44,496 nt of DNA. Origin: Deltaproteobacteria bacterium UBA1386. GTDB lineage: Bacteria; Desulfobacterota; Syntrophorhabdia; Syntrophorhabdales; Syntrophorhabdaceae. A model generated the notes under the pieces. It was not told the origin of the DNA. It was given only the letters and a program-made list of their open reading frames with translations, and ran no database searches. The position numbers and the translations under genes were made by a program. Location: positions 1 through 44,496 of the forward strand of contig DBQU01000076.1 of NCBI GenBank assembly GCA_002305765.1. The letters are read 5' to 3'. Below are positions 14,561-23,461 of the stretch, piece by piece; the first letter of the stretch is position 1; the number at the start of each line of letters is the position of its first letter.

Positions 14561-15853
14561 ATGATCGAACGGTATACGCGGGAACGGATGGCTCGGGTCT
14601 GGACGGATGAGAACAAGTACCGGAAGTGGCTCGACATAGAGGTCCTCATCTGCGAGGCGTATACGAAGCTCGGCCTCATCCCTGAAGAAGACATGAAGAA
14701 CATCAGGGAGAAGGCGAACTTCGAAGTCGCCAGGGTGCTCGAGATCGAAGAGCGGACGCGCCACGATGTGGTGGCCTTCATCGAGAACGTCGCTGAGTAC
14801 GTCGGACCCTCCTCCAAGTATATCCACATGGGCGTCACCTCGTCGGACATACTGGACACGTCCTTCTCCTGCCTTCTCAACGAAGCGGCGGACATCCTCA
14901 TCGAGGACGTCGTCGCGCTCATGGAGGTCCTCAAGGAGAAGGCCTACGCCTGCAAGGACATGCCCGCCATCGGCAGGACCCATGGCATCCACGCCGAGCC
15001 GGTCACTTTCGGCCTCAAGATAACCCATTTCTACGACGAGATGAAACGGAACCTTGAAAGGATGACGGCCGCGAAGGAACGTATCCGCCATGGAAAGATA
15101 TCGGGCGCCGTCGGCACCTACGCGCACGTCCCGCCCTCCGTCGAGGAATACGTCTGCGAGAAGCTGGGTCTCAAGGTGTGCCCCATATCATCGCAGATCA
15201 TCCCCCGCGACTACTACGCGGAGTTCTTCACTGCCATAGCGCTCACGGGGTCCACCATTGAACGGATGTCCATGGAGGTCCGCAACCTTCAGCGGACCGA
15301 GGTGGGCGAAGCGGAGGAGTTCTTCCGCAAGGGGCAGACGGGATCTTCGGCAATGCCCCACAAGAGGAACCCCATCGCATCGGAGAACCTCTGCGGCATG
15401 GCGCGGCTTCTGCATGGCTTTGCCGTGACGGCGATGGAGAATATCCCCCTGTGGCACGAGAGGGACATCAGTCACTCGTCGGCGGAGCGCGTCATGGCCC
15501 CCGACGCCACCATCGCCCTCGACTACATGCTCGAAAGGGTGAAGAACGTCTTCAAGAACCTCCTCGTCTACCCCGAGAAGATGCAAAAGAACCTCGACAT
15601 CACCCGCGGCCTCTATCATTCGGAGGCGATACTCATCGCCCTTATCAGGAAGGGCCTCACGCGACAGGAAGCCTACAAGGTCACCCAGGGCGTGGCCATG
15701 CGCTGCTACGAGGGCGGCCTCGATTTCGTCACGGAATTGAAAAAGGACGCTGAACTGGCAAAACACCTCTCAGCGAAAGAGATCGAAGAGACCTGCACCA
15801 ACAACCACTACTTCCGCCACATCGAAACCATTTTCAAGAGAGTGTACGAGTAA
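14561..15853 (+). CDS. purB: Adenylosuccinate lyase
   Basis: The 430-residue enzyme splits adenylosuccinate to AMP and SAICAR to AICAR in purine synthesis, releasing fumarate. It has MGVTSSDILDTSFS, the catalytic-histidine region GRTHGIHAEPVTFG, and the fumarase/aspartase signature GQTGSSAMPHKRNPI with the active-site serine loop. Length and order match the bacterial family. I start at ATG 14561 (MIERYTRERMARVW). A TTG at 14525 would extend it, but that TTG is the -35 box. There is no ribosome binding site before the ATG. The stop is followed at once by a palindromic repeat. Confidence 0.95.
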   Translation: MIERYTRERMARVWTDENKYRKWLDIEVLICEAYTKLGLIPEEDMKNIREKANFEVARVLEIEERTRHDVVAFIENVAEYVGPSSKYIHMGVTSSDILDTSFSCLLNEAADILIEDVVALMEVLKEKAYACKDMPAIGRTHGIHAEPVTFGLKITHFYDEMKRNLERMTAAKERIRHGKISGAVGTYAHVPPSVEEYVCEKLGLKVCPISSQIIPRDYYAEFFTAIALTGSTIERMSMEVRNLQRTEVGEAEEFFRKGQTGSSAMPHKRNPIASENLCGMARLLHGFAVTAMENIPLWHERDISHSSAERVMAPDATIALDYMLERVKNVFKNLLVYPEKMQKNLDITRGLYHSEAILIALIRKGLTRQEAYKVTQGVAMRCYEGGLDFVTELKKDAELAKHLSAKEIEETCTNNHYFRHIETIFKRVYE

Positions 15854-16085
15854 AAGACGGCTTGAGTCGCTTGAATGGCTTGAGTCGTTTGAGAGTCAAA
15901 GGCAGGAACGTCAGAATCTGTCTTGCGCCTGGGGCCTGAACACCGTTAGATTCCGGCCATCGCCGGAACGACGGAAAGCGGGGCCTCAGATCGCAATCGC
16001 CCTGAGGTTATCACCGCAAAGCACTACAAGAATTCGAGCTTCTAACCCTCAAGCCATTCAAGCGACTCAAGCCATTCAAGCCAGG
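15854..16085. repeat. Palindromic TTGA-word element (copy 3) between convergent genes
   Basis: The left arm (15854-15893) reads AAGACGGCTTGAGTCGC, TTGAATGGCTTGAGTCG. The right arm (16043-16082) reads ACCCTCAAGCCATTCAAG, CGACTCAAGCCATTCAAGCC, its near reverse complement. About 150 bases separate the arms and hold a second small hairpin, TTCCGGC / GCCGGAA (15951-15968), of a type common in bacterial intergenic DNA. It sits between purB and the DUF1844 gene, which converge. Confidence 0.88.
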
Positions 16086-16093
16086 CCGCCTGT

Positions 16094-16414
16094 TCAGCAG
16101 GCGGCCTTTACGTATCGTATGTGCAGGTCGTAGAGGATGCCGTCGATGAGGCGCTCTTCGTCGGGGTTCAGGTTGCCCTTCGTTTTTTCTTTCAGGATCT
16201 CTATGATCGTGATCGTCTGTTTTGCCAGGGGAAGGTTCGTGTTCTTGTCGTTGCTGATCGGGTCCGGCAGCTCTCCGAGACAGACCATTGCCGATGTGGA
16301 GAGCGACAGCAGGAACGTGGAAAAGTTCAGTTCGGGAAAAAGATGCTCCTCCGCAGCCTCGCAGGTACCGACCTCGTCCTGGACCTTTTTCTTGATATCA
16401 TCCAATTCCACCAT
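16094..16414 (-). CDS. DUF1844 family protein
   Basis: The 106-residue protein matches DUF1844: FSTFLLSLSTSAMVCLGEL, PDPISNDKNTNLPLAKQTI, LKEKTKGNLNPDEERLIDG and a final LHIRYVKA. No biochemical role is known to me. It is predicted soluble and helical. It is the last gene of the minus-strand operon, nine bases after the HtrA-like protease gene. It ends close to the repeat element that separates it from purB. Confidence 0.88.
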   Translation of the reverse strand: MVELDDIKKKVQDEVGTCEAAEEHLFPELNFSTFLLSLSTSAMVCLGELPDPISNDKNTNLPLAKQTITIIEILKEKTKGNLNPDEERLIDGILYDLHIRYVKAAC

Positions 16415-16423
16415 TTAAGCCCC

Positions 16424-17830
16424 CTATAGGAGAATATCGAGCTTCACCGGTGCGAAGAAGAGACTGTCGTCCCTTTTCACCTGGTAGAGGATATAGTTCC
16501 TCTTGAGCCCCTCTATCATGAACGTGTCGAAATCCTTTCGGTTCTTTACCGGGTTGTTGTTGATCTTGACGATGACATCGCCCTTTCGCAGTCCCGACCT
16601 CATTGCGATGCTTCCGGGAAAAACCTTCACCACCACCGCACCGTCCTTGTCGCGGAGACGGTATTTCAGTTTGGGATACCCCGATATGTCGGAGACTCTC
16701 ATACCGCAAAGGACCGCGTCGACAGGTTGCGGCGCGTATTCCTCCACGTCGGCCGTGTCGATGTTGACGGTGTATTTCCTGCCACCGCGGGTGAGCCGGA
16801 CCTGGAAGCTGTCCCGCGATTTCACGGAACGGATGGCGACCTGGATCTTCAGGGATTCCCGGATCACCCTCTTGTTGATCTCCGTGATCCTGTCTCCCAC
16901 CATGAACCCGTATTTCGCGGCGGGGCTCCCCGGTATGACGCGCTCGACGAGAAGGTAGTTCTTCTTGTCCTCTTTCTGTCTTCCGATGAAAAGGCCGAGA
17001 ATGGGCCGGGTCAGCTTGCTTTCCGTGAATTCCGAAAGGATGGTCATCACGTCGTCCATGGGGATGGCGAACCCTATCCCCTTGCCCTCGCCGTAGATCG
17101 CCGTGACGATGCCGATGGGGGCGCCGTCAACGCCAAGAAGAGCGCCCCCGCTGTTCCCGGGATTGATCGCAGCATCCGTCTGGATGAGATTGGCGTAGAC
17201 CTTGTTGTCTATCCGCAGGTTGCGGCCGAGAGCACTCACGACCCCCAGGGAAACGGAACTGGAAAGGCCGTAGGGGTTTCCGATGACTATCGCCCTCTCG
17301 CCGACGCGGACCCTCCTGTCCCTGATCGTGAGATGGGGGAAATCCGCCTTATCGGACACGATCTTCAGAAGGGCGATATCGTATTCCGGATCGCTCCCGA
17401 GCACGTAGGCCTCGTATTCCTTGCCGTTCATGAACTTGACCCTGATGTTTATCGCGCGGGCTATGAGATGCTCGTTGGTAACGACAATGCCCTTGGGATC
17501 GAGGACCACGCCGGAGCCGATGTTCTCCACGAGCTCTTCCACTTCGTCCTCACCGGAAAAATACTTTCTGAAGATGGATGGCGATGACTTCTTCTCTTCC
17601 GGCTCGGTCTTGAGGAGTTCCTCGGTCTTGATATTGACGATCGCCTTGCTCGCCATTTCAACAACGTCGGCCACCCTGTCGTCCTGCTGGGCCTGGGACT
17701 GTCTCTGACCGAAGGCGCCCCCGGGGCCAAGAAGACAGAAGGCAATGAGACCGAGGAGCGGCAGCAGCCAGCGCGGCCCGCTCGCTCTACCCTTCTTCCC
17801 GGACGATGGTCTTGCAGGTTTTGTCATCAT
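16424..17830 (-). CDS. HtrA/DegP-like periplasmic serine protease with two PDZ domains
   Basis: The 468-residue protein has an N-terminal signal segment (WLLPLLGLIAFCLLGPGG), a trypsin-like domain and two C-terminal PDZ domains. The triad is visible: His in VVTNEHLI, Asp in EYDIALLKI, Ser in AINPGNSGGALL. PDZ1 begins near YLLVERVIPGSPAAKYG; PDZ2 near VVVKVFPGSIAMRSGLRKG. It should degrade or refold damaged envelope proteins. I choose ATG 17830 over a TTG 36 bases upstream; an adjacent ATG at 17827 is equally possible. It follows coaBC by 50 bases. NEHL in place of the usual NNHV around the histidine is a mild variation. Confidence 0.88.
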   Translation of the reverse strand: MMTKPARPSSGKKGRASGPRWLLPLLGLIAFCLLGPGGAFGQRQSQAQQDDRVADVVEMASKAIVNIKTEELLKTEPEEKKSSPSIFRKYFSGEDEVEELVENIGSGVVLDPKGIVVTNEHLIARAINIRVKFMNGKEYEAYVLGSDPEYDIALLKIVSDKADFPHLTIRDRRVRVGERAIVIGNPYGLSSSVSLGVVSALGRNLRIDNKVYANLIQTDAAINPGNSGGALLGVDGAPIGIVTAIYGEGKGIGFAIPMDDVMTILSEFTESKLTRPILGLFIGRQKEDKKNYLLVERVIPGSPAAKYGFMVGDRITEINKRVIRESLKIQVAIRSVKSRDSFQVRLTRGGRKYTVNIDTADVEEYAPQPVDAVLCGMRVSDISGYPKLKYRLRDKDGAVVVKVFPGSIAMRSGLRKGDVIVKINNNPVKNRKDFDTFMIEGLKRNYILYQVKRDDSLFFAPVKLDILL

Positions 17831-17880
17831 AGATGGTACCCGGCAGCCTGAAGGAGTCCGTCGCAAAAGAGGCGTCTCTC

Positions 17881-19128
17881 TCAGGAGCGACCCTCCGCGG
17901 ACCTGCGGCGTTTCTTAATGAGCTTTTTTACCGAATCGAGGATGATGTGGGCGATCTCGTCCTTGCTGAGTCGCGGCACCTGCTTGGTAGCCCCGGAATG
18001 GTCGATGATCGTCACCTCATTCTCTTCGGAACCGAACCCGATCCCCTGCTGGGCGACATTGTTGGCGACGATGAGATCGAGGTCCTTCCTCCTGAGCTTG
18101 TCGATGGCGTGTTCGATAATATTCTCCGTCTCCGCGGCGAAACCCACGACTATCCTGTCCCCTTTCACCTTGCACACCTCGGCTATGATATCGGGGTTCT
18201 TCTCGAGCTCGATCATCATGAGGCTCGTGTCGCCTTTCTTCTTGATCTTCTGGCAATTCTCGTTCCTGCACCTGAAGTCCGCGACGGCGGCGGCCTTGAT
18301 GACGACCGTGCAGTCCCTGTGGCGCTCCATGACGGCATCCCTCATCTCGCAAGCCGTCACGACGCGCTCCACCGTGATGTCCGCGCGGGGCACCGGGATG
18401 GATGTCTCACCGGTGACGAGGACCACTTCGGCCCCGCGCCTGCGGGCCATCTTCGCGATGGCGTAGCCCATCTTTCCCGACGACCTGTTGGTGATGCACC
18501 GCACGGGATCGATGTACTCCGTCGTCGGTCCCGCCGTCACCAGGATCCGTTCGGATCGCAGGTCCTTCTCGGTGAAGATATCCTCTATCCTTTCAACGAT
18601 CTCCTCTACCGCCGGAAGCCGTCCCTTGCCTTCGGTCCCGCAGGCAAGGTCACCGCTCGCCGGTTCCATGAGCTCGTACCCGGCCTCCTTCAACCTCACG
18701 AGGTTCGCCTGGACCATCTTGCTCGACCACATCTTGGTGTTCATGGAAGGCACGAAGAAAACGGGCACCGTCGTCGCCATGACCATGGTGGTGAGAAAAT
18801 CGTCCGCTATCCCGTTGGCTATCTTCCCTATGATATTCGCCGTTGCGGGAGCTATCACAAGAAGGTCGGCTATGTCGGACAGGGCGATATGCCCTATCTT
18901 GGAGCCCCGGAAGAGCTCGAACATCTCGTGAATGACGGGATTCCCCGACAAGGTCTGAAAGGTCAGCGGCGTCACGAACTGCATGGCGTTCTTTGTCATG
19001 ACAACGTGGACATTGGCGCCGCGCCTCGTGAGGAGCCTGATGAGTTCGGCCGTCTTGTATGCCGCGATGCCGCCGGTTATCCCGACGATGATCTCCTTGT
19101 TCCGTAACATGCTGAATTGCGTATCCAT
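17881..19128 (-). CDS. coaBC: Bifunctional phosphopantothenoylcysteine decarboxylase / phosphopantothenate-cysteine ligase
   Basis: The 415-residue enzyme performs two steps of coenzyme A synthesis: ligation of cysteine to phosphopantothenate and FMN-dependent decarboxylation to phosphopantetheine. The N-terminal CoaC half shows GITGGIAAYKTAEL, VPSMNTKMW and ASGDLACGTEGKGRL. The C-terminal CoaB half shows VTAGPTTEYIDPVRCITNRS and KAAAVADFR. I use ATG 19128, four bases beyond the preceding gene's stop; ATG 19110 is an alternative. It lies in the same operon as coaD. The C-terminal tail (KKLIKKRRRSAEGRS) is very basic. Confidence 0.93.
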   Translation of the reverse strand: MDTQFSMLRNKEIIVGITGGIAAYKTAELIRLLTRRGANVHVVMTKNAMQFVTPLTFQTLSGNPVIHEMFELFRGSKIGHIALSDIADLLVIAPATANIIGKIANGIADDFLTTMVMATTVPVFFVPSMNTKMWSSKMVQANLVRLKEAGYELMEPASGDLACGTEGKGRLPAVEEIVERIEDIFTEKDLRSERILVTAGPTTEYIDPVRCITNRSSGKMGYAIAKMARRRGAEVVLVTGETSIPVPRADITVERVVTACEMRDAVMERHRDCTVVIKAAAVADFRCRNENCQKIKKKGDTSLMMIELEKNPDIIAEVCKVKGDRIVVGFAAETENIIEHAIDKLRRKDLDLIVANNVAQQGIGFGSEENEVTIIDHSGATKQVPRLSKDEIAHIILDSVKKLIKKRRRSAEGRS

Positions 19129-19132
19129 GGCC

Positions 19133-20317
19133 TTAAATGTTGAGTCCGAGTCTCCGTATGAATCTCGTGAAGAGATTCGCCTTGGGCACATAAACGGGGG
19201 AAACGATGTTAACCTTGCCGATCACCTGCCCGTTCAGTTTGACCACCAGCTCGCCAAGCCTCTGCCCTTCCTTTATCTCTCCTTTTATCCGCTCGGGCAG
19301 GAGGACCTCCCGCATGATGGCACCCTTTTTATCGACTTCCATCGGGTAAAGGAAACTCTTCTCCGTCACTCCTTTCATTTTTCTGTATTTACCGTCGACG
19401 AGAAAGATATCCTGATCGATCACTTCCCCTTTTTTCACAACGTTCATCATTTTATACTGGGAAAAGGCCTTTTGCAACTTTTCCATGGTGAGACTGTCCC
19501 GCACCTTCCCCGTGGGACTTCCCATGACGACCGCGATGAACCTTATGTCTCCCCGTTTGGCGGTGGCCACGATGTTGAAGCCCGTCTGGGAGTAATACCC
19601 GGTCTTGAGACCGTCCGTGCCGGCAAACTTGCCGAGGAGCTTGTTGGTGTTTGTCAGGACGAACGTGCCGTTCCTGAACGTATCCCTCTGTATGGACGTC
19701 CACTCAAGGACCCTGGGGTTTTTCAGGAGCTCACGGGCCAGAACCGCGAGGTCGCTGCACGAGGTCGTGTCCTCTTTCTCCCCCTTTGCCGGGGGCAGGC
19801 CGTGAACCGTGTGGAACTCGGTGTCAGCGAGCCCGAGCGCCTTCGCCTGCGCGTTCATGAGGTTCACCATCTCGTCCTTGCTGCCGGCAACATACTCGCT
19901 GATGGCGTAGGCAGCGTCGTTGCCGGAGGCGACCATCATCGCCTTCATGAGCTCCTCCAGGGTGAAGACCTCGCCCTCCTTGAGATAGACCTGGCTGCCC
20001 CCGATCTTCGACGCCTCTTTCGATATGGTTACCTTGTCCGTCAGCTTGATCCCCCCGGTCGCAAGCCTTCCCAGGACGACGTAGGTCACCATGAGCTTCG
20101 TTATGCTCGCGGGGGCCCGCTTTTCGTTGATGTTACTCCCGTCTATCATCTTGCCGCCCTGGGCCTCGACTACGATAAAGGACTTGCAGGGGGGTTCGGC
20201 CTCCCTGCTCTGCCGGGCGGGCGCTTTCTTGACTGATGCGTTTCTGGCCTCGGCCTGCGCCGTATAACCGACGAGGCACAACGATAGGGCGATAAACAGT
20301 ACGAACAGTTTTTTCAT
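19133..20317 (-). CDS. D-alanyl-D-alanine carboxypeptidase (penicillin-binding protein 5/6 type)
   Basis: The 394-residue enzyme trims the terminal D-alanine of peptidoglycan pentapeptides in the periplasm. It has a signal peptide (LFVLFIALSLCLVGYTAQA) and the three active-site motifs: SxxK as SITK, SxN as SGN (in ASGNDAAYA) and KTG (in DGLKTGYYSQTG). The C-terminal PBP5 domain continues from LLPERIKGEIKEGQ. I choose ATG 20317, preceded by GGAGG at short spacing; a TTG nine bases upstream is possible. It lies 19 bases after the slipin gene and four before coaBC. Confidence 0.92.
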   Translation of the reverse strand: MKKLFVLFIALSLCLVGYTAQAEARNASVKKAPARQSREAEPPCKSFIVVEAQGGKMIDGSNINEKRAPASITKLMVTYVVLGRLATGGIKLTDKVTISKEASKIGGSQVYLKEGEVFTLEELMKAMMVASGNDAAYAISEYVAGSKDEMVNLMNAQAKALGLADTEFHTVHGLPPAKGEKEDTTSCSDLAVLARELLKNPRVLEWTSIQRDTFRNGTFVLTNTNKLLGKFAGTDGLKTGYYSQTGFNIVATAKRGDIRFIAVVMGSPTGKVRDSLTMEKLQKAFSQYKMMNVVKKGEVIDQDIFLVDGKYRKMKGVTEKSFLYPMEVDKKGAIMREVLLPERIKGEIKEGQRLGELVVKLNGQVIGKVNIVSPVYVPKANLFTRFIRRLGLNI

Positions 20318-20336
20318 GTCCTCCAAATTCCTTGCC

Positions 20337-21092
20337 TTACTTGCTCAATTTGTCCATAAACATTTTTATGAGGTCTATGGGCAACGGAAAGACTATGGTC
20401 GAGTTCTTCTCCGTCGATATCTCTATCAATGTCTGCAGGTACCTCAACTGCAAGGCCATCGGGTTTTGGGAGAGGATCTCCGATGCCTCGGAAAGCTTTG
20501 TGGCCGCCTGAAACTCACCTTCGGCGCTGATAACCTTCGCCCTTCTCTCCCTTTCCGCCTCCGCCTGGCGCGCAATGGCCCGCTGCATTTCCTGAGGCAG
20601 ATCTACATTCTTCACCTCGACGTTGGAGACTTTTATGCCCCAGGGTTCCGTATGGGTATCGAGAATATCCTGAAGCCTGTCGTTCAATTGCTCCCTGTGT
20701 GAAAGCAGGTCGTCGAGTTCGGCCTGACCGAGAACGCTTCTCAGGGTGGTCTGGGAAAGCTGGCTCGTCGCGTAGAGGTAGTTCTCCACGTCGATGATGG
20801 CCTTCAGGGGATCGACGACACGGAAGTAGACGACGGCGTTTACCTTGATGGAAACGTTGTCGCGGGTTATGACATCCTGCGGAGGTACGTCAAGCACAAC
20901 GGTCCGCAGGCTCACTTTGACCATGCGGTCAATGATGGGGATCAGGATAATGAGGCCCGGTCCCTTCGGCATACCGAGCACTCTGCCGAGCCTGAAGATC
21001 ACGCCCCTTTCATACTCGTTGAGTATCTTTATCGCACTGAAAAGAAAGAAGACAACGATAACGACGATAAACAGGATCGGAATGGAAAACAT
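20337..21092 (-). CDS. Slipin/stomatin-like SPFH-domain membrane protein
   Basis: The 251-residue protein has one N-terminal membrane segment (ILFIVVIVVFFLFSAIKIL) and an SPFH (band 7) domain, with NEYERGVIFRLGRVLG, KGPGLIILIPIIDRMVKVSL and VEVKNVDLPQEMQRAIARQA, followed by an Ala/Glu-rich helix. Such proteins form oligomeric membrane scaffolds. Its gene is four bases downstream of an NfeD-type protease gene, the standard pairing for prokaryotic slipins, where the protease is thought to cut the slipin C-terminus. The length is typical. Confidence 0.92.
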   Translation of the reverse strand: MFSIPILFIVVIVVFFLFSAIKILNEYERGVIFRLGRVLGMPKGPGLIILIPIIDRMVKVSLRTVVLDVPPQDVITRDNVSIKVNAVVYFRVVDPLKAIIDVENYLYATSQLSQTTLRSVLGQAELDDLLSHREQLNDRLQDILDTHTEPWGIKVSNVEVKNVDLPQEMQRAIARQAEAERERRAKVISAEGEFQAATKLSEASEILSQNPMALQLRYLQTLIEISTEKNSTIVFPLPIDLIKMFMDKLSK

Positions 21093-21096
21093 ACTC

Positions 21097-22386
21097 TTAC
21101 CCTCCTTTTTTCCTTACCTTGATGACAAGCCCTTCCATTGCGGTGACCACGATCTCCTCGCCTTCACCGATCGCCTCGTCACTGTGGGCATTCCAGAGTT
21201 CGCCATGAACCATGACCTTCCCCCTGCCGCCGGCGGCAATCTTCGTCCTGGCCGTCCCCATCTCCCCGAGAAGCCCCTCGGAGCCGGTCTTGACCCTGGA
21301 CAACTGCGCCTTTACGGCAAAGGAGAGTATACCGAAAACGAATATGGCCGATATGATGGCGACAATGAGGATGGTCGTGAAAGATATGGCAAGCGGGCTG
21401 CCCGGAAGATCGACGAGCATGACCGACCCGATGACGACGGACACGATGCCCGCGATGCCCAAAAGTCCGTGGCTGACTATCTTGACCTCCAGGATAAAGA
21501 ATACGATACCCAGGAGGATCAATGCAAGTCCGGCAAAACTGATCGGTATCGCCTGAAAGGCATAGAGCGCCAGAATGAGAGAAATACCACCGATAACGCC
21601 GGGGAAGATCGTACCCGGGCTGTAGAACTCGAAAAGGATGCCGTAGATCCCGATCATCATGAGTATGTACGCAACGTTCGGATCGCTCACGTAGGCTAGG
21701 AACCGGAACTTGAAGGGCATCGCGATCTCTATCTTCTTCGCGCCCTTCGTGTGCAGCACGACCTTTCCTTTCTCGGTCTCCACGGTCCTTCCGTCTATCT
21801 GCGCCAGGAGGTCGTCCGTGGAATCGGCCACGACATCAATGACCTTCCCTGCGAGGGCCTCCTTCGCGGTCACCGAGATGCTTTCCGTGACCGCCTTTGC
21901 CGCAAAATCGACACTCCTTCCGCGCTTCGCGGCAATGCTCTTCGAATACGCCTCCGCGTCGCTGACCACCTTCTTCATCATCACTTCGTCGGCCTTTTCC
22001 TTGCCGATGGTGACAGGATGAGCGGCGCCCGCGTTGGTCCCGGGGGCCATCGCCGCCACGTGGGAGGCCAGAAGGATGATGGCGCCCGCCGAGGCCGCCC
22101 TCGCCCCCGATGGGGCGACATAGACGATGACGGGAACCGGCGCGTCCATGATCTCCTTCACGATGTCCCGCATGGACGAATCCAATCCCCCCGGCGTATC
22201 GAGGAGGACCACAAGGGCCTCGGCATCCGCCTTGCCGGCCTTCTCAATACATTCCCCCAGGAAGCCCGCCACGGCCGGATTGATGGCGCCCTGTATGCGG
22301 ACCGTGTACACATCTTTTGCGTGGGAGAATGGTGCGAAAAGAACGACTGCGCCGATAAGCGCAATAATGAAGCACAGTCTCTTCAT
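21097..22386 (-). CDS. NfeD-type membrane-bound ClpP-class serine protease
   Basis: The 429-residue protein starts with a signal peptide, then a ClpP-like protease domain (LVVLLDTPGGLDSSMRDIV; the catalytic serine is probably in PSGARAASAGAIILLA, with the lysine downstream). Four or five membrane helices follow (from VAYILMMIGIYGILFEF), and a C-terminal NfeD OB-fold (LLGEMGTARTKIAAGGRG and VHGELWNAHSDE). It resembles the archaeal PH1510 family, which cleaves stomatin. It overlaps coaD by four bases (ATGA) and precedes the slipin gene by four, supporting a functional pair. Confidence 0.92.
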   Translation of the reverse strand: MKRLCFIIALIGAVVLFAPFSHAKDVYTVRIQGAINPAVAGFLGECIEKAGKADAEALVVLLDTPGGLDSSMRDIVKEIMDAPVPVIVYVAPSGARAASAGAIILLASHVAAMAPGTNAGAAHPVTIGKEKADEVMMKKVVSDAEAYSKSIAAKRGRSVDFAAKAVTESISVTAKEALAGKVIDVVADSTDDLLAQIDGRTVETEKGKVVLHTKGAKKIEIAMPFKFRFLAYVSDPNVAYILMMIGIYGILFEFYSPGTIFPGVIGGISLILALYAFQAIPISFAGLALILLGIVFFILEVKIVSHGLLGIAGIVSVVIGSVMLVDLPGSPLAISFTTILIVAIISAIFVFGILSFAVKAQLSRVKTGSEGLLGEMGTARTKIAAGGRGKVMVHGELWNAHSDEAIGEGEEIVVTAMEGLVIKVRKKGG

Positions 22387-22871
22387 CGCTTTTCAAAGAT
22401 CTCCTTGAGTCGCCTTTCGACGGGAGCGGGCACGAAACTGGAGACGGAGCCATGGAATGCGGCGACTTCCTTGATCGTTCTCGAACTGATGAAGAAATAA
22501 TCCTTGCTGGTCATCATGAAGAGGGTATCCATCCCGGGATTGAGGGTCCTGTTGATGGAGGCCATCTGAAACTCGTACTCAAAGTCACTCATGGCGCGCA
22601 GGCCCCTGATGACGAAACGGGCATTCACCTTTTTCACGTAGTCGATGAGCAGACCGTCGAAACTATCGATAATGACATTGTTGTTCCCGTTTATGGACTG
22701 CTGGATGAGGTCCTTCCGCTCTTCAAATGTAAAGAGCCCCTGCTTTTCGATATTGTAGGCGATGGCGATTATGACCTTGTCGAAAAGTTCAAGCCCCCTC
22801 GCGAGGATGTCGAGATGGCCGAAGGTCACGGGGTCGAATGAACCGGGATACACTGCGAGCGTCTCTTTCAT
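22383..22871 (-). CDS. coaD: Phosphopantetheine adenylyltransferase
   Basis: The 162-residue enzyme transfers AMP from ATP to 4'-phosphopantetheine, giving dephospho-CoA, the penultimate step of CoA synthesis. The nucleotidyltransferase motif is GSFDPVTFGHLDI (residues 10-22, with the catalytic His of TFGH). RGLRAMSDFEYEFQMA and YFFISSRTIKEVA are the other family motifs. The length is exactly typical. It starts at ATG 22871, nine bases after rsmD, after AAGGAGA, and overlaps the NfeD-type gene. Confidence 0.97.
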   Translation of the reverse strand: MKETLAVYPGSFDPVTFGHLDILARGLELFDKVIIAIAYNIEKQGLFTFEERKDLIQQSINGNNNVIIDSFDGLLIDYVKKVNARFVIRGLRAMSDFEYEFQMASINRTLNPGMDTLFMMTSKDYFFISSRTIKEVAAFHGSVSSFVPAPVERRLKEIFEKR

Positions 22872-22880
22872 GGTTTCTCC

Positions 22881-23456
22881 TTAAGCACCGGGATTTAGTG
22901 GGTCCCTGAACAGCGAGATCATCGTGTCGCCGTATTTCCTCGTCCTTGCGCCTTTGAGCCCCTCGAAGAGGGACAGACAGTCGCTTTCGCGCCTTGAGTA
23001 CTCGGCTATGGTGATTGTATCGGAATTCCGGAGTGGATGTTCATCAAGAAGTGTCATTGTGCGCGTCACATATCCCATTTCGTAAGGAGGGTCCATGAAG
23101 ATCACATCGTACATGCACTTCCTGCCATAAAGCAGAGGGACTGCATATCTTACATCCATATGTAACACTTGGCAATACTTATTTAATCCCGTCCTGGCGA
23201 GGTTCTTCCCGATAAGGTCCGTCACCCTCCTGTTCGCCTCGACGAGTGTCGCCGATGCCGCACCCCGGCTCAGTGCCTCTATGGAGAAGGAGCCGGAGCC
23301 GGCGAAAAGATCGAGGACGGACATGCCCTCCACGTCGCCGATCATGTTGAAAAGGGCCTCTCTCACCTTGGAGGACGTATACCGCGCCACATCCCCTGGC
23401 AGGACACCGATCGACATCCCCTTGAGCCTTCCTCCCGTTATGCGCAGCGTTGCCAT
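22881..23456 (-). CDS. rsmD: 16S rRNA (guanine966-N2) methyltransferase
   Basis: The 191-residue enzyme methylates G966 of 16S rRNA using SAM. It shows the opening LRITGGRLKGMSI, motif I VLDLFAGSGSFSIEALSRGA and the catalytic DPPYEMG, where the N-methyltransferase DPPY motif holds the target amine. The length fits RsmD. The rsmD-coaD pairing is very common in bacteria and supports both calls. It follows the ArsA-like ATPase gene by five bases. Confidence 0.95.
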   Translation of the reverse strand: MATLRITGGRLKGMSIGVLPGDVARYTSSKVREALFNMIGDVEGMSVLDLFAGSGSFSIEALSRGAASATLVEANRRVTDLIGKNLARTGLNKYCQVLHMDVRYAVPLLYGRKCMYDVIFMDPPYEMGYVTRTMTLLDEHPLRNSDTITIAEYSRRESDCLSLFEGLKGARTRKYGDTMISLFRDPLNPGA

Positions 23457-23461
23457 GGGTC

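Noticed and set aside
17833..19107. 424-codon plus-strand frame opposite coaBC
   Set aside because: The coaBC motifs on the minus strand are decisive. The plus frame is rich in Asp, His, Arg and Gly with no domain, typical of a shadow frame.
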